NCBI RefSeq assembly: GCF_000717875.1
Contig: NZ_JOCT01000029.1
Span: 31,727 to 95,726, forward strand
Length of the DNA: 64,000 bases
Source: Streptomyces sp. NRRL S-455
Lineage (GTDB): Bacteria > Actinomycetota > Actinomycetes > Streptomycetales > Streptomycetaceae
Reading direction: 5' to 3'
Below, piece by piece: positions 33,517 to 41,743 of the stretch (positions within the stretch are counted from its first letter, which is position 1; each line of letters begins with the position of its first letter). Made by a program: the position numbers and the translations under genes. The notes below the pieces were generated by a model. The model was given only the letters and a program-made list of their open reading frames with translations, had not been told where the DNA came from and searched no databases.

Positions 33517-36500
33517 TCAGTCCTTCGCGTAGCACGCATCCCACGACACGGCCGCCTTGCTCGCGCCGGCCGTGATCGGCACGCCCTTGAAAGCGAACGT
33601 GAACGCGTCCAGCACGGTGGCCGTGATCTCCTCCACGCGGTTCTCGGGGACGCACAGGACGACCTCGTCGTGCACGACGCAGCGCAACCATTCCGTCGCC
33701 TCCGGGGCCCGGTCGACGAGCCGCAGCAGCGCCTCGCACATGATGTCCCGGGCGCCGCCCTGGCCCATGAGGGCCGGGGCCTGCGTCCAGGCCCGGTCCG
33801 GGTTGCAGCGCATGAGCCGGCCGAAGCCGTTGTCCAGCAGCTCGCCAGCCTTGCCCCGCTCGCGGACCTCGGTCCTCCAGGCGCACAGCCCCGGGAACTG
33901 GCTGTTCATCTGGTCGTCGAACTGCTGCGCCACCGCCCGCTCGACGCCCTGGCGGAGGACAAGGCTGTCCACGCCCATCCCGTAGTTCCAGCCGTGGCCG
34001 GACGCCTTGGACTTGTCCCGCCACTCACAGGTGTGCTTCGGCCCGGTGCACCCGCAGTTGTCCCGGCCGAACACGGCGTCGGTGACCATGCTGTGCGCGT
34101 CCATGCCCGGACCGAACAGGGCCATGTACGCCTCGTCCTGGCTGTGTCCGGCCACGGCGCGCATGTCGACCTGGTCCAGGTCGAACGCAATCAGCAGCAT
34201 GCCGTCGTCGGCGATCATCGGGCGCCGTTGGTGGACCTTGCCGCCACGCTTGCCCATGTTGGTCACCGACGGGTTGATGTACGCCCACCGGCCGGACGCC
34301 TGGAGGTCACCGACCTTCGGGTGCACCCGGTCTCCGATGAGGTGCTTCTGGATCTCCGCGTACTTCTGCACCGAGGACGTCACGGTGACGATGTGGCCTG
34401 CCATTTCCTCGATCGCGGCCCAGTCCGCGTCGGGGTGGAACGGGCGACGGTTCGGGTTGAGCAGGGCGGGCAGCTCGCGGGTCTCTTTGCCCTTGCCCAC
34501 CAGGTAGGCGCCCTCGCCCAGCGCGTCCTTGCTGGTGGCGAGTGTCCCGGAAGCCGTCTTGAGGTAGTACGGCAGACCCCGATCGGCGAACGCCCGAACG
34601 AGAGCGCCCCGACCCTCCTTGGTGGACAGGGGGGCCAGCACCGGCTCGTCCGTGAAGACACGGTTCTTGCCCCGACCCCTGCCGACCGACTTGGTCAACG
34701 GCACACCGCAGTTCTCGTGCAGCCACTCCAGCGACTCCTGCCGCTTGTCGGCCTCAGCCTTCACCAACCGGGTCAGCTCGGGGACGTCCACGCGCCAGCC
34801 GTTGTAGGTCATACGGTGCTGGAGGTGGGCTACACGCATCTCGCGCCGGACGTAATCCGAAGGCTCACCCAGAGCGCGCCGCACGCCCCGGGTGGCCTTC
34901 AGGTCGCCGCTGAAGTACGCGCGGTACTCGGGATCGTCCTCGGGGATCCTGCCGTATCCGATCTCGGCCCGCTCGTCGTCGGTCAGCTTGCGCCCGTCGA
35001 TCTCTTCCGGGGCGTGCTTGATGGCGAGGGCCCGGAGGTTGTCCGTCTTGCCGGGCATGCCGAGCCGGGCCGCCAGGCCGTCCAGGCTGTAGTAGCCCTT
35101 GGCGGACCAAGGCTTCTCACCCTTGGCGCCGGGCGGGTCCACGGTCATCGCCCACCGCATGGTGTCCACCGTCTTGGCGGCCAGCTTGTCGTAGTCGGCG
35201 CCGTGGTGGCGGGCGAGGGCCATGAGGTCGAACCCGAGCAGGTTGTGGCCGTAGATCTCGTCGGCGTCCTCCAGCCGCTTGATCAGCTCCTGCACGGAGT
35301 TGACGACGACCTCCGTGCCGTCCTCGGTGACGTAGCCGGACAGCTTGGTGTACGGGTCGCCGCCGAGGTCGGTGTGGGTGAACAGCCGCTTGGCCGAATG
35401 AGACTCGATGTCGAACCCGATCACGCCGCCGGCGCGCGACGGGACGCTTTCGGCCTCGGGAGCCGGGGACGGGGCGGGGACGGTGACCGCGCGGGCCGCG
35501 TGATCGGCTTCCGCTTCGCCGAATGGATCTTCTCCGAACGGGTCCGCATCGGGGGCCGTCTGAGGAGGTGTACCGCCTGTACCCCCTACTCCGGTAACTC
35601 CTATACGTGAAGAGATTTCACGGTTATGAGGTGAAGAGGGTACAGGGGGTACACCTTCGTCTCCACCGGCGTTGACCGGGTCTTTTCCGTTCGGGTCCTG
35701 GAAGCGCACTCCGAGCCACGCCTGGTAGTTGACGCCCTTGGGCTCGTGACCGCCCAGCGTCGACCGTCCGTCACGAGCCCGGATCTTCTTCCGCTGCACG
35801 CCGTTCCGCGCGCACTCGTCGTGGCCTCCGAATCGGGAGACGAACGTGCGGTCCGTCCACTCCCGGTGGCCCTTGTCCTCCAGGTACTTGTTGAAGACCT
35901 CGTGCAGCTCCCGGGCGAGGATGTGGCTGTTCCAGTCGAACGTCAGGACGTCCCCGATGAACGACAGGATCAGGTCCGACTCCCGGCGCCAGCTCAGCGT
36001 GTCGTCCTCCACCCGCTTCGGAGCGGGCGGCATGATCTGCCCCGCCGCGTACCACTTGCGGGCCCCCTCGACGAGCCACGCCAGGGCGGCCTCCGTACGC
36101 GGCCCGTCGTCCGTCCGCAGCCGCTGACGGAGCATCTGGTCACCGGGCTTGTCGTAGGGCCCTGTGCACGCCTCCCCGGGCTTCCTGAACGTGAACGGGA
36201 AGCACAGCATCTGGAGCCGGCGCCACGTGCCGTGGTCGGACTCCTCCACGAGCGGCCGGTGGTTGGTGTTGATGATCAGGGTGTGGGTCGTCCGGAAGGT
36301 CACGCTGTCCTGACGCATCTTGCGCGCCTTGATTTGCTCGGTGCCTGCGAGCTGCTTGACCCGGTTGACGTCCAGCTTCTTCGCCTCGGGCGTCTCCTCC
36401 AGCACCGCGAGCCGGGCCCCGAGGAAGTCCATCATCTCGGTGGGGTGGTTCTCACTCGCGTTGCCGAGCAGGGCCCGGTGAGCGACGGCCGTGTGGTACC

Positions 36501-37896
36501 CGCCGCGCGTGCCGGCCGCCTTGGCAAGCGTGTCCATGATCGAAGACTTGCCGTTGGACCCTCCTCCCTGGCAGATGAGGATGACGTCGTCCGGCGGGGT
36601 GTGGCCGGTGATGCCCTGGCCGTTGCGGATCTGGAGGTAGTCCACCGAATCATCGGGGACGGCCTCCAGCGCGGTGTCCCAGTCGGGGTGCGTGGCGCCG
36701 GGGACGTAGTCACACCCGGTGATCTTCGTCATGAGCCGGTCAGGGTCGTGCGGGGTGAGCACACCCGTCTTCAGGTCCAGGATGCCGTTCTGGCAGTTGA
36801 GCGCGTCCGGGTCGTAGTCGAAGTCCGTCGCGTCGGACAGGATGCCGTTGACACCTTTGGCCAGCTTGAGCAAGTTGCCCAGCTTGGATGCGGCCAGCGC
36901 TCCGCGCCAGCCGTCCATCTCGGTGCGGTAGTCCTTGCCCGGCTCGGCGCGCTGCTTGTCGAGTGCCCGCTGGAAGCCCGCGAGGGCCCACTGCCGGATC
37001 TCCTCCAGCACCTGGGCGTCGGTGCACTCGGTCCACACCTTGCCGTCCCAGCGCATCCACCCGAGCCCGGAGGCCCACCGGTAGCGACCCTCAAGGGCCT
37101 CCATGCACACAGCGTCCGCCAGCACGGCGTCGGAGAACGCGGCGTCCCGTGTGTTGTCGCTCGGCTTCTCGGTGGTGGCCGCGTCGCGCAGCCCCTCCAG
37201 CGTGCCCCCCGCGTGGAAGTAGTCGTCCACGCCCTTGACCTGCGTCCCGTTGACCTCCTCGGGGACGATCAGGTACCGGATGTCGGCAGCGCCCTTGGAC
37301 TCCAACCAGGTGCCAAGGCGACGCATAGCTTGCAGCACTTGGCGGTTGTGCCGGGCGTCCGAGTCAAAGCAGATGACGACTGTTCGGCCCTTGAGCTGGA
37401 TGTCCTCCCAGTCTCCGAGCGTGCCGCCCCGCCTCTTCCAGTTCCAGACTCCGGAGAGCGCCACCGCCGCGATCCCGTGGGATGCCAGGGAGTCGGCCTT
37501 CTTCACGCCCTCCGTGATCCACAAAGGAGTCGTGACGAGGCGTACAGAGTTTGCGACGAGCGGCGGGACGTCGAGACGCGACGCCTTGCCCTGAGCTGTC
37601 GCGTACTTCACGGGCTTGTCGCCCATCGCTTGCGGAACACCGGGCTTGAACTGCGCACCGATGCGCTCGCCGGTCACCCGGTAGATGGGGATGAACAGTC
37701 CGGGAAAGGCACTTTCCTCGCGCCAGGCCCACACCGGGATGGACTCCTCGCGCAGCCGTGCGCGGTCCTCGTCGGTGCCGTAGAGGGTCTCGTAGCCGCG
37801 AGCGTCCCGGTGTTCCGGCGCGATCTCGCTCGCGTCCAGTTCCGCCCGGTGGTGATCGGACAACTGCCCCGCGTTCGCTTCCACGTAGGTGGTCAT
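33517..37896 (-). CDS. Primase-helicase-DNA polymerase A fusion
   Basis: ATG at 37896 follows CAAGGAATCGAGGAACCG. The 1459-residue protein joins three replication modules. Residues 110-240 are TOPRIM-like (WITEGVKKA with Glu129; ICFDSDAR with Asp178/180). Residues 260-640 form a P4/D5 superfamily 3 helicase (Walker A ICQGGGSNGKSSI at about 441-453). A Pro/Gly linker lies at about 735-820. The rest is family A polymerase with 3'-5' exonuclease (FDIES, HNLLGFD, YFSGD), then motif A AFDLDQVDMRA, motif B WNYGMG and motif C VVHDEVV. One polypeptide could prime, unwind and copy phage DNA. Confidence 0.9.
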   Translation of the reverse strand: MTTYVEANAGQLSDHHRAELDASEIAPEHRDARGYETLYGTDEDRARLREESIPVWAWREESAFPGLFIPIYRVTGERIGAQFKPGVPQAMGDKPVKYATAQGKASRLDVPPLVANSVRLVTTPLWITEGVKKADSLASHGIAAVALSGVWNWKRRGGTLGDWEDIQLKGRTVVICFDSDARHNRQVLQAMRRLGTWLESKGAADIRYLIVPEEVNGTQVKGVDDYFHAGGTLEGLRDAATTEKPSDNTRDAAFSDAVLADAVCMEALEGRYRWASGLGWMRWDGKVWTECTDAQVLEEIRQWALAGFQRALDKQRAEPGKDYRTEMDGWRGALAASKLGNLLKLAKGVNGILSDATDFDYDPDALNCQNGILDLKTGVLTPHDPDRLMTKITGCDYVPGATHPDWDTALEAVPDDSVDYLQIRNGQGITGHTPPDDVILICQGGGSNGKSSIMDTLAKAAGTRGGYHTAVAHRALLGNASENHPTEMMDFLGARLAVLEETPEAKKLDVNRVKQLAGTEQIKARKMRQDSVTFRTTHTLIINTNHRPLVEESDHGTWRRLQMLCFPFTFRKPGEACTGPYDKPGDQMLRQRLRTDDGPRTEAALAWLVEGARKWYAAGQIMPPAPKRVEDDTLSWRRESDLILSFIGDVLTFDWNSHILARELHEVFNKYLEDKGHREWTDRTFVSRFGGHDECARNGVQRKKIRARDGRSTLGGHEPKGVNYQAWLGVRFQDPNGKDPVNAGGDEGVPPVPSSPHNREISSRIGVTGVGGTGGTPPQTAPDADPFGEDPFGEAEADHAARAVTVPAPSPAPEAESVPSRAGGVIGFDIESHSAKRLFTHTDLGGDPYTKLSGYVTEDGTEVVVNSVQELIKRLEDADEIYGHNLLGFDLMALARHHGADYDKLAAKTVDTMRWAMTVDPPGAKGEKPWSAKGYYSLDGLAARLGMPGKTDNLRALAIKHAPEEIDGRKLTDDERAEIGYGRIPEDDPEYRAYFSGDLKATRGVRRALGEPSDYVRREMRVAHLQHRMTYNGWRVDVPELTRLVKAEADKRQESLEWLHENCGVPLTKSVGRGRGKNRVFTDEPVLAPLSTKEGRGALVRAFADRGLPYYLKTASGTLATSKDALGEGAYLVGKGKETRELPALLNPNRRPFHPDADWAAIEEMAGHIVTVTSSVQKYAEIQKHLIGDRVHPKVGDLQASGRWAYINPSVTNMGKRGGKVHQRRPMIADDGMLLIAFDLDQVDMRAVAGHSQDEAYMALFGPGMDAHSMVTDAVFGRDNCGCTGPKHTCEWRDKSKASGHGWNYGMGVDSLVLRQGVERAVAQQFDDQMNSQFPGLCAWRTEVRERGKAGELLDNGFGRLMRCNPDRAWTQAPALMGQGGARDIMCEALLRLVDRAPEATEWLRCVVHDEVVLCVPENRVEEITATVLDAFTFAFKGVPITAGASKAAVSWDACYAKD

Positions 37897-37949
37897 CGGT
37901 TCCTCGATTCCTTGGTCAGTGCTTCCTTGGTCTGCGGGGGTGTGGGCAC

Positions 37950-38435
37950 TTACTCTCTCCTCCCCTTCCGGCCGGCCGGGCGCCGACGATCGAACCGGGC
38001 CGCAGAAGCGGCGTCCCACGCCGTCCGGAACTCGGGGCCGGTCCACATGCGGTGGACGTCGGCGACCATGCCGCTCGGGTGCCAGACGCGGACGGTGTGA
38101 TCCCGCCCGCAGACGTCACCCCTGCGGTGCAGGCCGCGCACCGTGAACAGCATCAGGCCGGTGACGGTGACGAGGCCCTTCCAGCGTGGGTCGTCAAAGG
38201 TATCCGCGAGCGGCTTTATCTCCATCCACGCCTGGTCAGCGCCACGATGGGGCCGGATACGGAAGTCCGGCAGGTACCCCCGGCCGTCGCCGACGCGGTA
38301 CGCCTGCGGCTCGTACTCCCACGGGATGCCCGCGCGTTCGAAGAACACGATCCAGCGGGCTTCCAGCCGCGAGCGTGTGGTGACCCCGTGCACGGTGGTG
38401 GGGATCGGCTTGACGGCCTGGTACAGGCTGGTCAT
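37950..38435 (-). CDS. PD-(D/E)XK nuclease-like protein
   Basis: ATG at 38435 overlaps the upstream stop as ATGA. The 161-residue protein has RSRLEARWIVFFERAGIPWEYEP, then LPDFRI and WMEIKPL, giving an E...D...ExK nuclease pattern. It resembles small phage restriction-like or junction nucleases that accompany replication proteins. The C-terminus is strongly basic (RFDRRRPAGRKGRRE). It sits between the excisionase-like gene and the polymerase fusion. Confidence 0.65.
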   Translation of the reverse strand: MTSLYQAVKPIPTTVHGVTTRSRLEARWIVFFERAGIPWEYEPQAYRVGDGRGYLPDFRIRPHRGADQAWMEIKPLADTFDDPRWKGLVTVTGLMLFTVRGLHRRGDVCGRDHTVRVWHPSGMVADVHRMWTGPEFRTAWDAASAARFDRRRPAGRKGRRE

Positions 38436-38665
38436 CCCGCACCGACGCCCGTGACGACCGGAGATGCGGCGGGGACGGAGACGACGATGGGGGTGTTGCG
38501 CAGCTTCACCCACGCCTCGGCCTCGGCCCGGGGGATGCGCACACGGCCGTTGGCCGTCTTGTGCTTGGTCAGCGGCACGTCCGGGTCGTCCAGCCACCGG
38601 TACACGGACCCCGGATGCACCTCCGCGAGGCTTGCGACCTGGGCGACCGTCAGGAACTCCTGCAC
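38432..38665 (-). CDS. Excisionase-like / MerR-type HTH protein
   Basis: GTG at 38665 follows AAGGAGGAGCA. The 77-residue protein reads FLTVAQVASLAEVHPGSVYRWLDD, then a wing with KTANGRVRIPRAEAEAWV, the usual helix-turn-helix of excisionases and small phage regulators. It is the first leftward gene at the divergence point, so it may control the lytic switch. It could also act as recombination directionality factor for the distant integrase. Confidence 0.7.
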   Translation of the reverse strand: MQEFLTVAQVASLAEVHPGSVYRWLDDPDVPLTKHKTANGRVRIPRAEAEAWVKLRNTPIVVSVPAASPVVTGVGAG

Positions 38666-38741
38666 TGCTCCTCCTTGATGGTGCGTAAGTACGTGCAACA
38701 ACGATACCCGCGTTTACACACACTTACACGGTGGGTACCAT
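38666..38741. promoter_or_regulatory. Divergent promoter region of the two genome arms
   Basis: On the plus strand TTTACA (38713-38718) lies 17 bases before TACCAT (38736-38741). Direct repeats TTACAC at 38714 and 38724 are 10 bp apart, on the same helix face. The leftward HTH gene starts at 38665 and the rightward block at 38895. Confidence 0.5.
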
Positions 38742-38894
38742 AACGGACAGAGGGCCCGACGGAGCCCCGCCGACCACTGACCAAGGAACACCCGGGACGC
38801 CGGGCGCGGATGGGGTGACGTCACAGATCCCCGCAACCCCCTCGTGAAGTGCGGGTTCGGTGATTGTGCACCCCGCTGGGAGGATCACGGACTC

Positions 38895-39206
38895 ATGACC
38901 AAGGAACAGGCCGCCTACGCGGCAGCGCTGAACCGCGTCGGCTCCGACGTAGAGGACGGCTTGCTGTTCTCCGAAACGCTCGGCCGGTGGAGTGCAACGC
39001 CCCGCGCCGCAACCGGCCCGCACGTCGACTGCCCGCACTGCTGGTGGACGACCCCGTGCGGCGGGCCGGACGACGGTGAGCACTTCGCCGACCTGTGGGA
39101 GCACCTGATCGCCCGCCACGGGATCGACACGTGGGTAGCGGCGGCGCTCGCGCAGACGGCGTGGGTCCGTGCGGTGGAAGAGTTCGAAGGAGCGCAGGCC
39201 GCATGA
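38895..39206 (+). CDS. Hypothetical zinc-binding protein (103 aa)
   Basis: ATG at 38895 follows GGGAGGATC; an ATG at 38844 lacks this. The product has VDCPHCWWTTPCGGP and EHLIARHGIDTW, a likely C2HC zinc site. It is the first rightward gene and overlaps the next by ATGA, forming a coupled operon with the helicase. Confidence 0.65.
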   Translation: MTKEQAAYAAALNRVGSDVEDGLLFSETLGRWSATPRAATGPHVDCPHCWWTTPCGGPDDGEHFADLWEHLIARHGIDTWVAAALAQTAWVRAVEEFEGAQAA

Positions 39207-39583
39207 GCGACGACACCGACCGCAAGCTGCTAGGCATGCTCGACTCGCTCAGCCCCGACCACGTGCAGCGGCTGAAGACCCTCACCGACGCGCGCACAGC
39301 TACCCCGCCGGCGTCGCCGACCGACGGCCCGGAGACGTACCGGGGCGTGACCGTCCCCGAGACCCTGCGGCCCAACTGGGACCAGCCGGAGGCGCACTTC
39401 TGGCGGGCTGGAGTCAGCTCCACGCTGGACGTCGCCGTGCCGCTGGTGGACGACTTCATCGACCCCGGGGCCTGCTCCCTGGACCACCACGGCTACTGCC
39501 AGGAACACGGCTGGTTCGGTGAGAACGACTGCCCGAACGAGCGCGCTCAGGAGTTCATCAAGTCGGCGGAGGCAGGCCAATGA
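39203..39583 (+). CDS. Hypothetical acidic protein (126 aa)
   Basis: The ATG overlaps the previous stop (ATGA) and the protein ends in an ATGA overlap with the helicase gene. It has an acidic helical N-terminus (MSDDTDRKLLGMLDSLSP) and a His/Cys-rich end (CSLDHHGYCQEHGWF, DCPNERAQ), a likely zinc site. Tight coupling suggests it is a helicase partner. Confidence 0.6.
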   Translation: MSDDTDRKLLGMLDSLSPDHVQRLKTLTDARTATPPASPTDGPETYRGVTVPETLRPNWDQPEAHFWRAGVSSTLDVAVPLVDDFIDPGACSLDHHGYCQEHGWFGENDCPNERAQEFIKSAEAGQ

Positions 39584-41229
39584 GCCAGACCCTCCAGCTC
39601 CGCGAGTATCAGCGCGAGGCCATCGACGCCGTGCAGGCCGCGTGGGCCGACGGGATGCAGCGGCCCGCCGTCGTGCTCCCGACCGGCGCCGGCAAGACGG
39701 TCATCTTCTCCCGCATGGCGTCTGAGCACATCGCGGCCGAGGGCACCCGCGTGGTCATACTCGTGCACCGCGACGAGCTGGCCGACCAGACGCTCAACAA
39801 GCTGAAGCAGACCGAGCCGGGCCTGTTCACGGGCAAGGTGAAGGCTTCGGCCGACAACGTCGCGGCCGACGTGATGGTCTGCTCGGTGCAGACCCTCGCC
39901 CGGGAGAAGCGGTTCAACCGCCTGGTGGACTCGCAGGAGAAGTGCGGCAAGGTCGGCCTGGTGATCGTTGACGAATGCCACCACGCGGCGGCCGTCAGCT
40001 ACCGGAACATCCTCGCCGGCCTCGGCTGCTACAGCGGGATGCCCGGAACCCGGGCCGTGGGGTTCACGGCGACGATGGCGCGCGGGGACGGCCAGGGCCT
40101 CGGGAGCGTGTGGGAGGACGCGGTCTACACCCGCTCCCCGCTGTGGATGATGTCCCGGGGCCACCTCGTGGACGTCCAGTCCAAGCTGATCGACGTCGAC
40201 ACCCTCCACCTCGGCGACGTGAAGAAGTCCCGGGGCGACTACACCGCTTCCTCTCTGGGCGACGCGCTGATGGAGGCCGGCGGCCCGCAGATCATCGCCA
40301 AGGTGCTGGAGGAGCATGCAGCCGGCCGACGCAGCCCGATCGTCTTCACCCCGACGGTGGAGGTCGCACGGGCGACGGCCGAGGCCCTGCCGGACGCCGC
40401 GTACGTGCACGGCGGAACGCCCCGCGAGGAGCGGTTGAACATCTACCGCCGGTTCCGCACCGGCGAGGTGCGCACGCTGGTCAACTGCATGGTGCTCACC
40501 GAGGGCGCGGACTTCCCGTTCGCGGACTGCGCGGTGATCGCCCGGCCGACGAAGTCGGAGCCCCTGTTCATTCAGATGGTCGGCCGCGTGCTGCGGCCGA
40601 GCCCGGCCACCGGCAAGCAGGACGCGCTGGTGCTCATCCTCGCCGGTGAGGGCGGGTCGTTGTGCACGCTGGTGGACCTGGAGCCCGGGGCGGAGATCCG
40701 GGAGGTGAAGGACGGCGAGACGCTGGCCGAAGCCTACGAGCGCGAGGAGTCCTACAAGGACGAGGTCGTGCCGGCTGGCTCGCTGCGGTTCGAGCTGAAG
40801 CACCGCGACCTGGACCTGTTCAAGGCGTCGGCCGCCTACTCGTGGCTGCGCACCCACGGCGGTATCCAGTTCATCCCGCTGGGCGACAACGGGGAGATCC
40901 TGCTGTGGCCATCGCGGGAGGAGACGGAGAAGTGGGACGTCGCCTACGCGCCGGCGCGCGGTACGTGGGAGCGGCTGCACGAAGGCCTGGACCTCGGCAT
41001 GGCGATGGCCTGGGCGGAGACCGAGGCCATGGACCGCTCCGCGCTGAACATGACCAAGTCGGCCGCGTGGCGTAAGAAGCCGGCCTCCCCGAAGCTGGTC
41101 GGCCTGCTGCGGTACGCCGGTCACACCGTGCCGGACGGGATCCGGGCGGGCCTCGCCTCGGACCTCTACGCGGTCACCATCGCTTCGCGCAAGCTGGACC
41201 GTTTCCTCCCCCGGACGTCCGGGGTATGA
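39580..41229 (+). CDS. DECH-box superfamily 2 helicase
   Basis: The 549-residue protein has the Q-like LREYQREAIDAV, Walker A LPTGAGKTV, motif Ia LVHRDELADQ, motif II VDECHHA, motif III GFTATMAR, and motif VI QMVGRVLRPSP. This is a UvrB/RecQ-like phage DNA helicase of the SSL2/RAD25 type. The C-terminal 170 residues form a separate domain with YSWLRTHGGIQFIP. It starts in an ATGA overlap. It probably acts in phage replication or recombination with the RecB-type nuclease encoded downstream. Confidence 0.85.
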   Translation: MSQTLQLREYQREAIDAVQAAWADGMQRPAVVLPTGAGKTVIFSRMASEHIAAEGTRVVILVHRDELADQTLNKLKQTEPGLFTGKVKASADNVAADVMVCSVQTLAREKRFNRLVDSQEKCGKVGLVIVDECHHAAAVSYRNILAGLGCYSGMPGTRAVGFTATMARGDGQGLGSVWEDAVYTRSPLWMMSRGHLVDVQSKLIDVDTLHLGDVKKSRGDYTASSLGDALMEAGGPQIIAKVLEEHAAGRRSPIVFTPTVEVARATAEALPDAAYVHGGTPREERLNIYRRFRTGEVRTLVNCMVLTEGADFPFADCAVIARPTKSEPLFIQMVGRVLRPSPATGKQDALVLILAGEGGSLCTLVDLEPGAEIREVKDGETLAEAYEREESYKDEVVPAGSLRFELKHRDLDLFKASAAYSWLRTHGGIQFIPLGDNGEILLWPSREETEKWDVAYAPARGTWERLHEGLDLGMAMAWAETEAMDRSALNMTKSAAWRKKPASPKLVGLLRYAGHTVPDGIRAGLASDLYAVTIASRKLDRFLPRTSGV

Positions 41230-41241
41230 TTTAGCTAAACC
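41226..41241 (+). promoter_or_regulatory. Palindrome-type promoter element, rightward
   Basis: TATGATTTAGCTAAACC overlaps the helicase stop codon and precedes the 135-residue gene. Confidence 0.5.
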
Positions 41242-41261
41242 ACAGGAACGGGGACCAAGAA

Positions 41262-41669
41262 ATGGACGAGGCACGGGTTCGGACGGTCATCCGCGAGGAG
41301 ATCGCCCTGGCCATGAAGGCGCTCAAGGAGGCGGCCGACCGGGCGGACATGCCGTACGAGACCGGGGAGCTGGAGTCCTCCGCCCTGCGGGCCATCGGCA
41401 GCGCCGTCGACCACTTCCAGACCGAGTACAAGACGATGTGCGAATGGACGGACAGTGAGCGCAAGCGACTCACTGACCCCTTCACAGGCGAGGCGCCGGA
41501 CGTCGCGACCTGCGAGCACTTCTACCCGTACGACCTTGCGACCAAGACCCAGGCAGGCATCTGCGAGGGCTGTGACGCCCGGCGCCCCCACCGACACGAG
41601 TACGCGTGGTCCCGGGAAGCTGGCGAAATGCGTTGCGTGCACTGCGAGCAGCCGGACTCCAACGAATGA
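41262..41669 (+). CDS. Hypothetical zinc-binding protein (135 aa)
   Basis: The ATG follows GGAACGGGGACCAAGAA. The N-terminal half is helical (MDEARVRTVIREEIALAMK). The C-terminus has ATCEHFYPYD, GICEGCDARRPHRHEY and MRCVHCEQPD, two zinc modules. Palindrome promoter upstream, terminator downstream: a single-gene cassette. Function unknown. Confidence 0.65.
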   Translation: MDEARVRTVIREEIALAMKALKEAADRADMPYETGELESSALRAIGSAVDHFQTEYKTMCEWTDSERKRLTDPFTGEAPDVATCEHFYPYDLATKTQAGICEGCDARRPHRHEYAWSREAGEMRCVHCEQPDSNE

Positions 41670-41673
41670 TCCC

Positions 41674-41698
41674 GGGGAGGGTTGCGGCGGCCCTCCCC
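41674..41698. terminator. Hairpin terminator
   Basis: GGGGAGGG pairs with CCCTCCCC across nine bases after the 135-residue gene. Confidence 0.7.
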
Positions 41699-41743
41699 AC
41701 CTGGCCGTTAGGCCATTGACCAAGGAAGCAGGAAGGTACCGCA

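Noticed and set aside
35746..38100. 784-codon plus-strand ORF across the polymerase fusion
   Set aside because: It mirrors the polymerase gene, has shadow composition and contradicts the clear domain evidence on the minus strand.
39547..41274. 575-codon minus-strand ORF across the helicase
   Set aside because: Antisense shadow of the DECH helicase with no recognisable motif.
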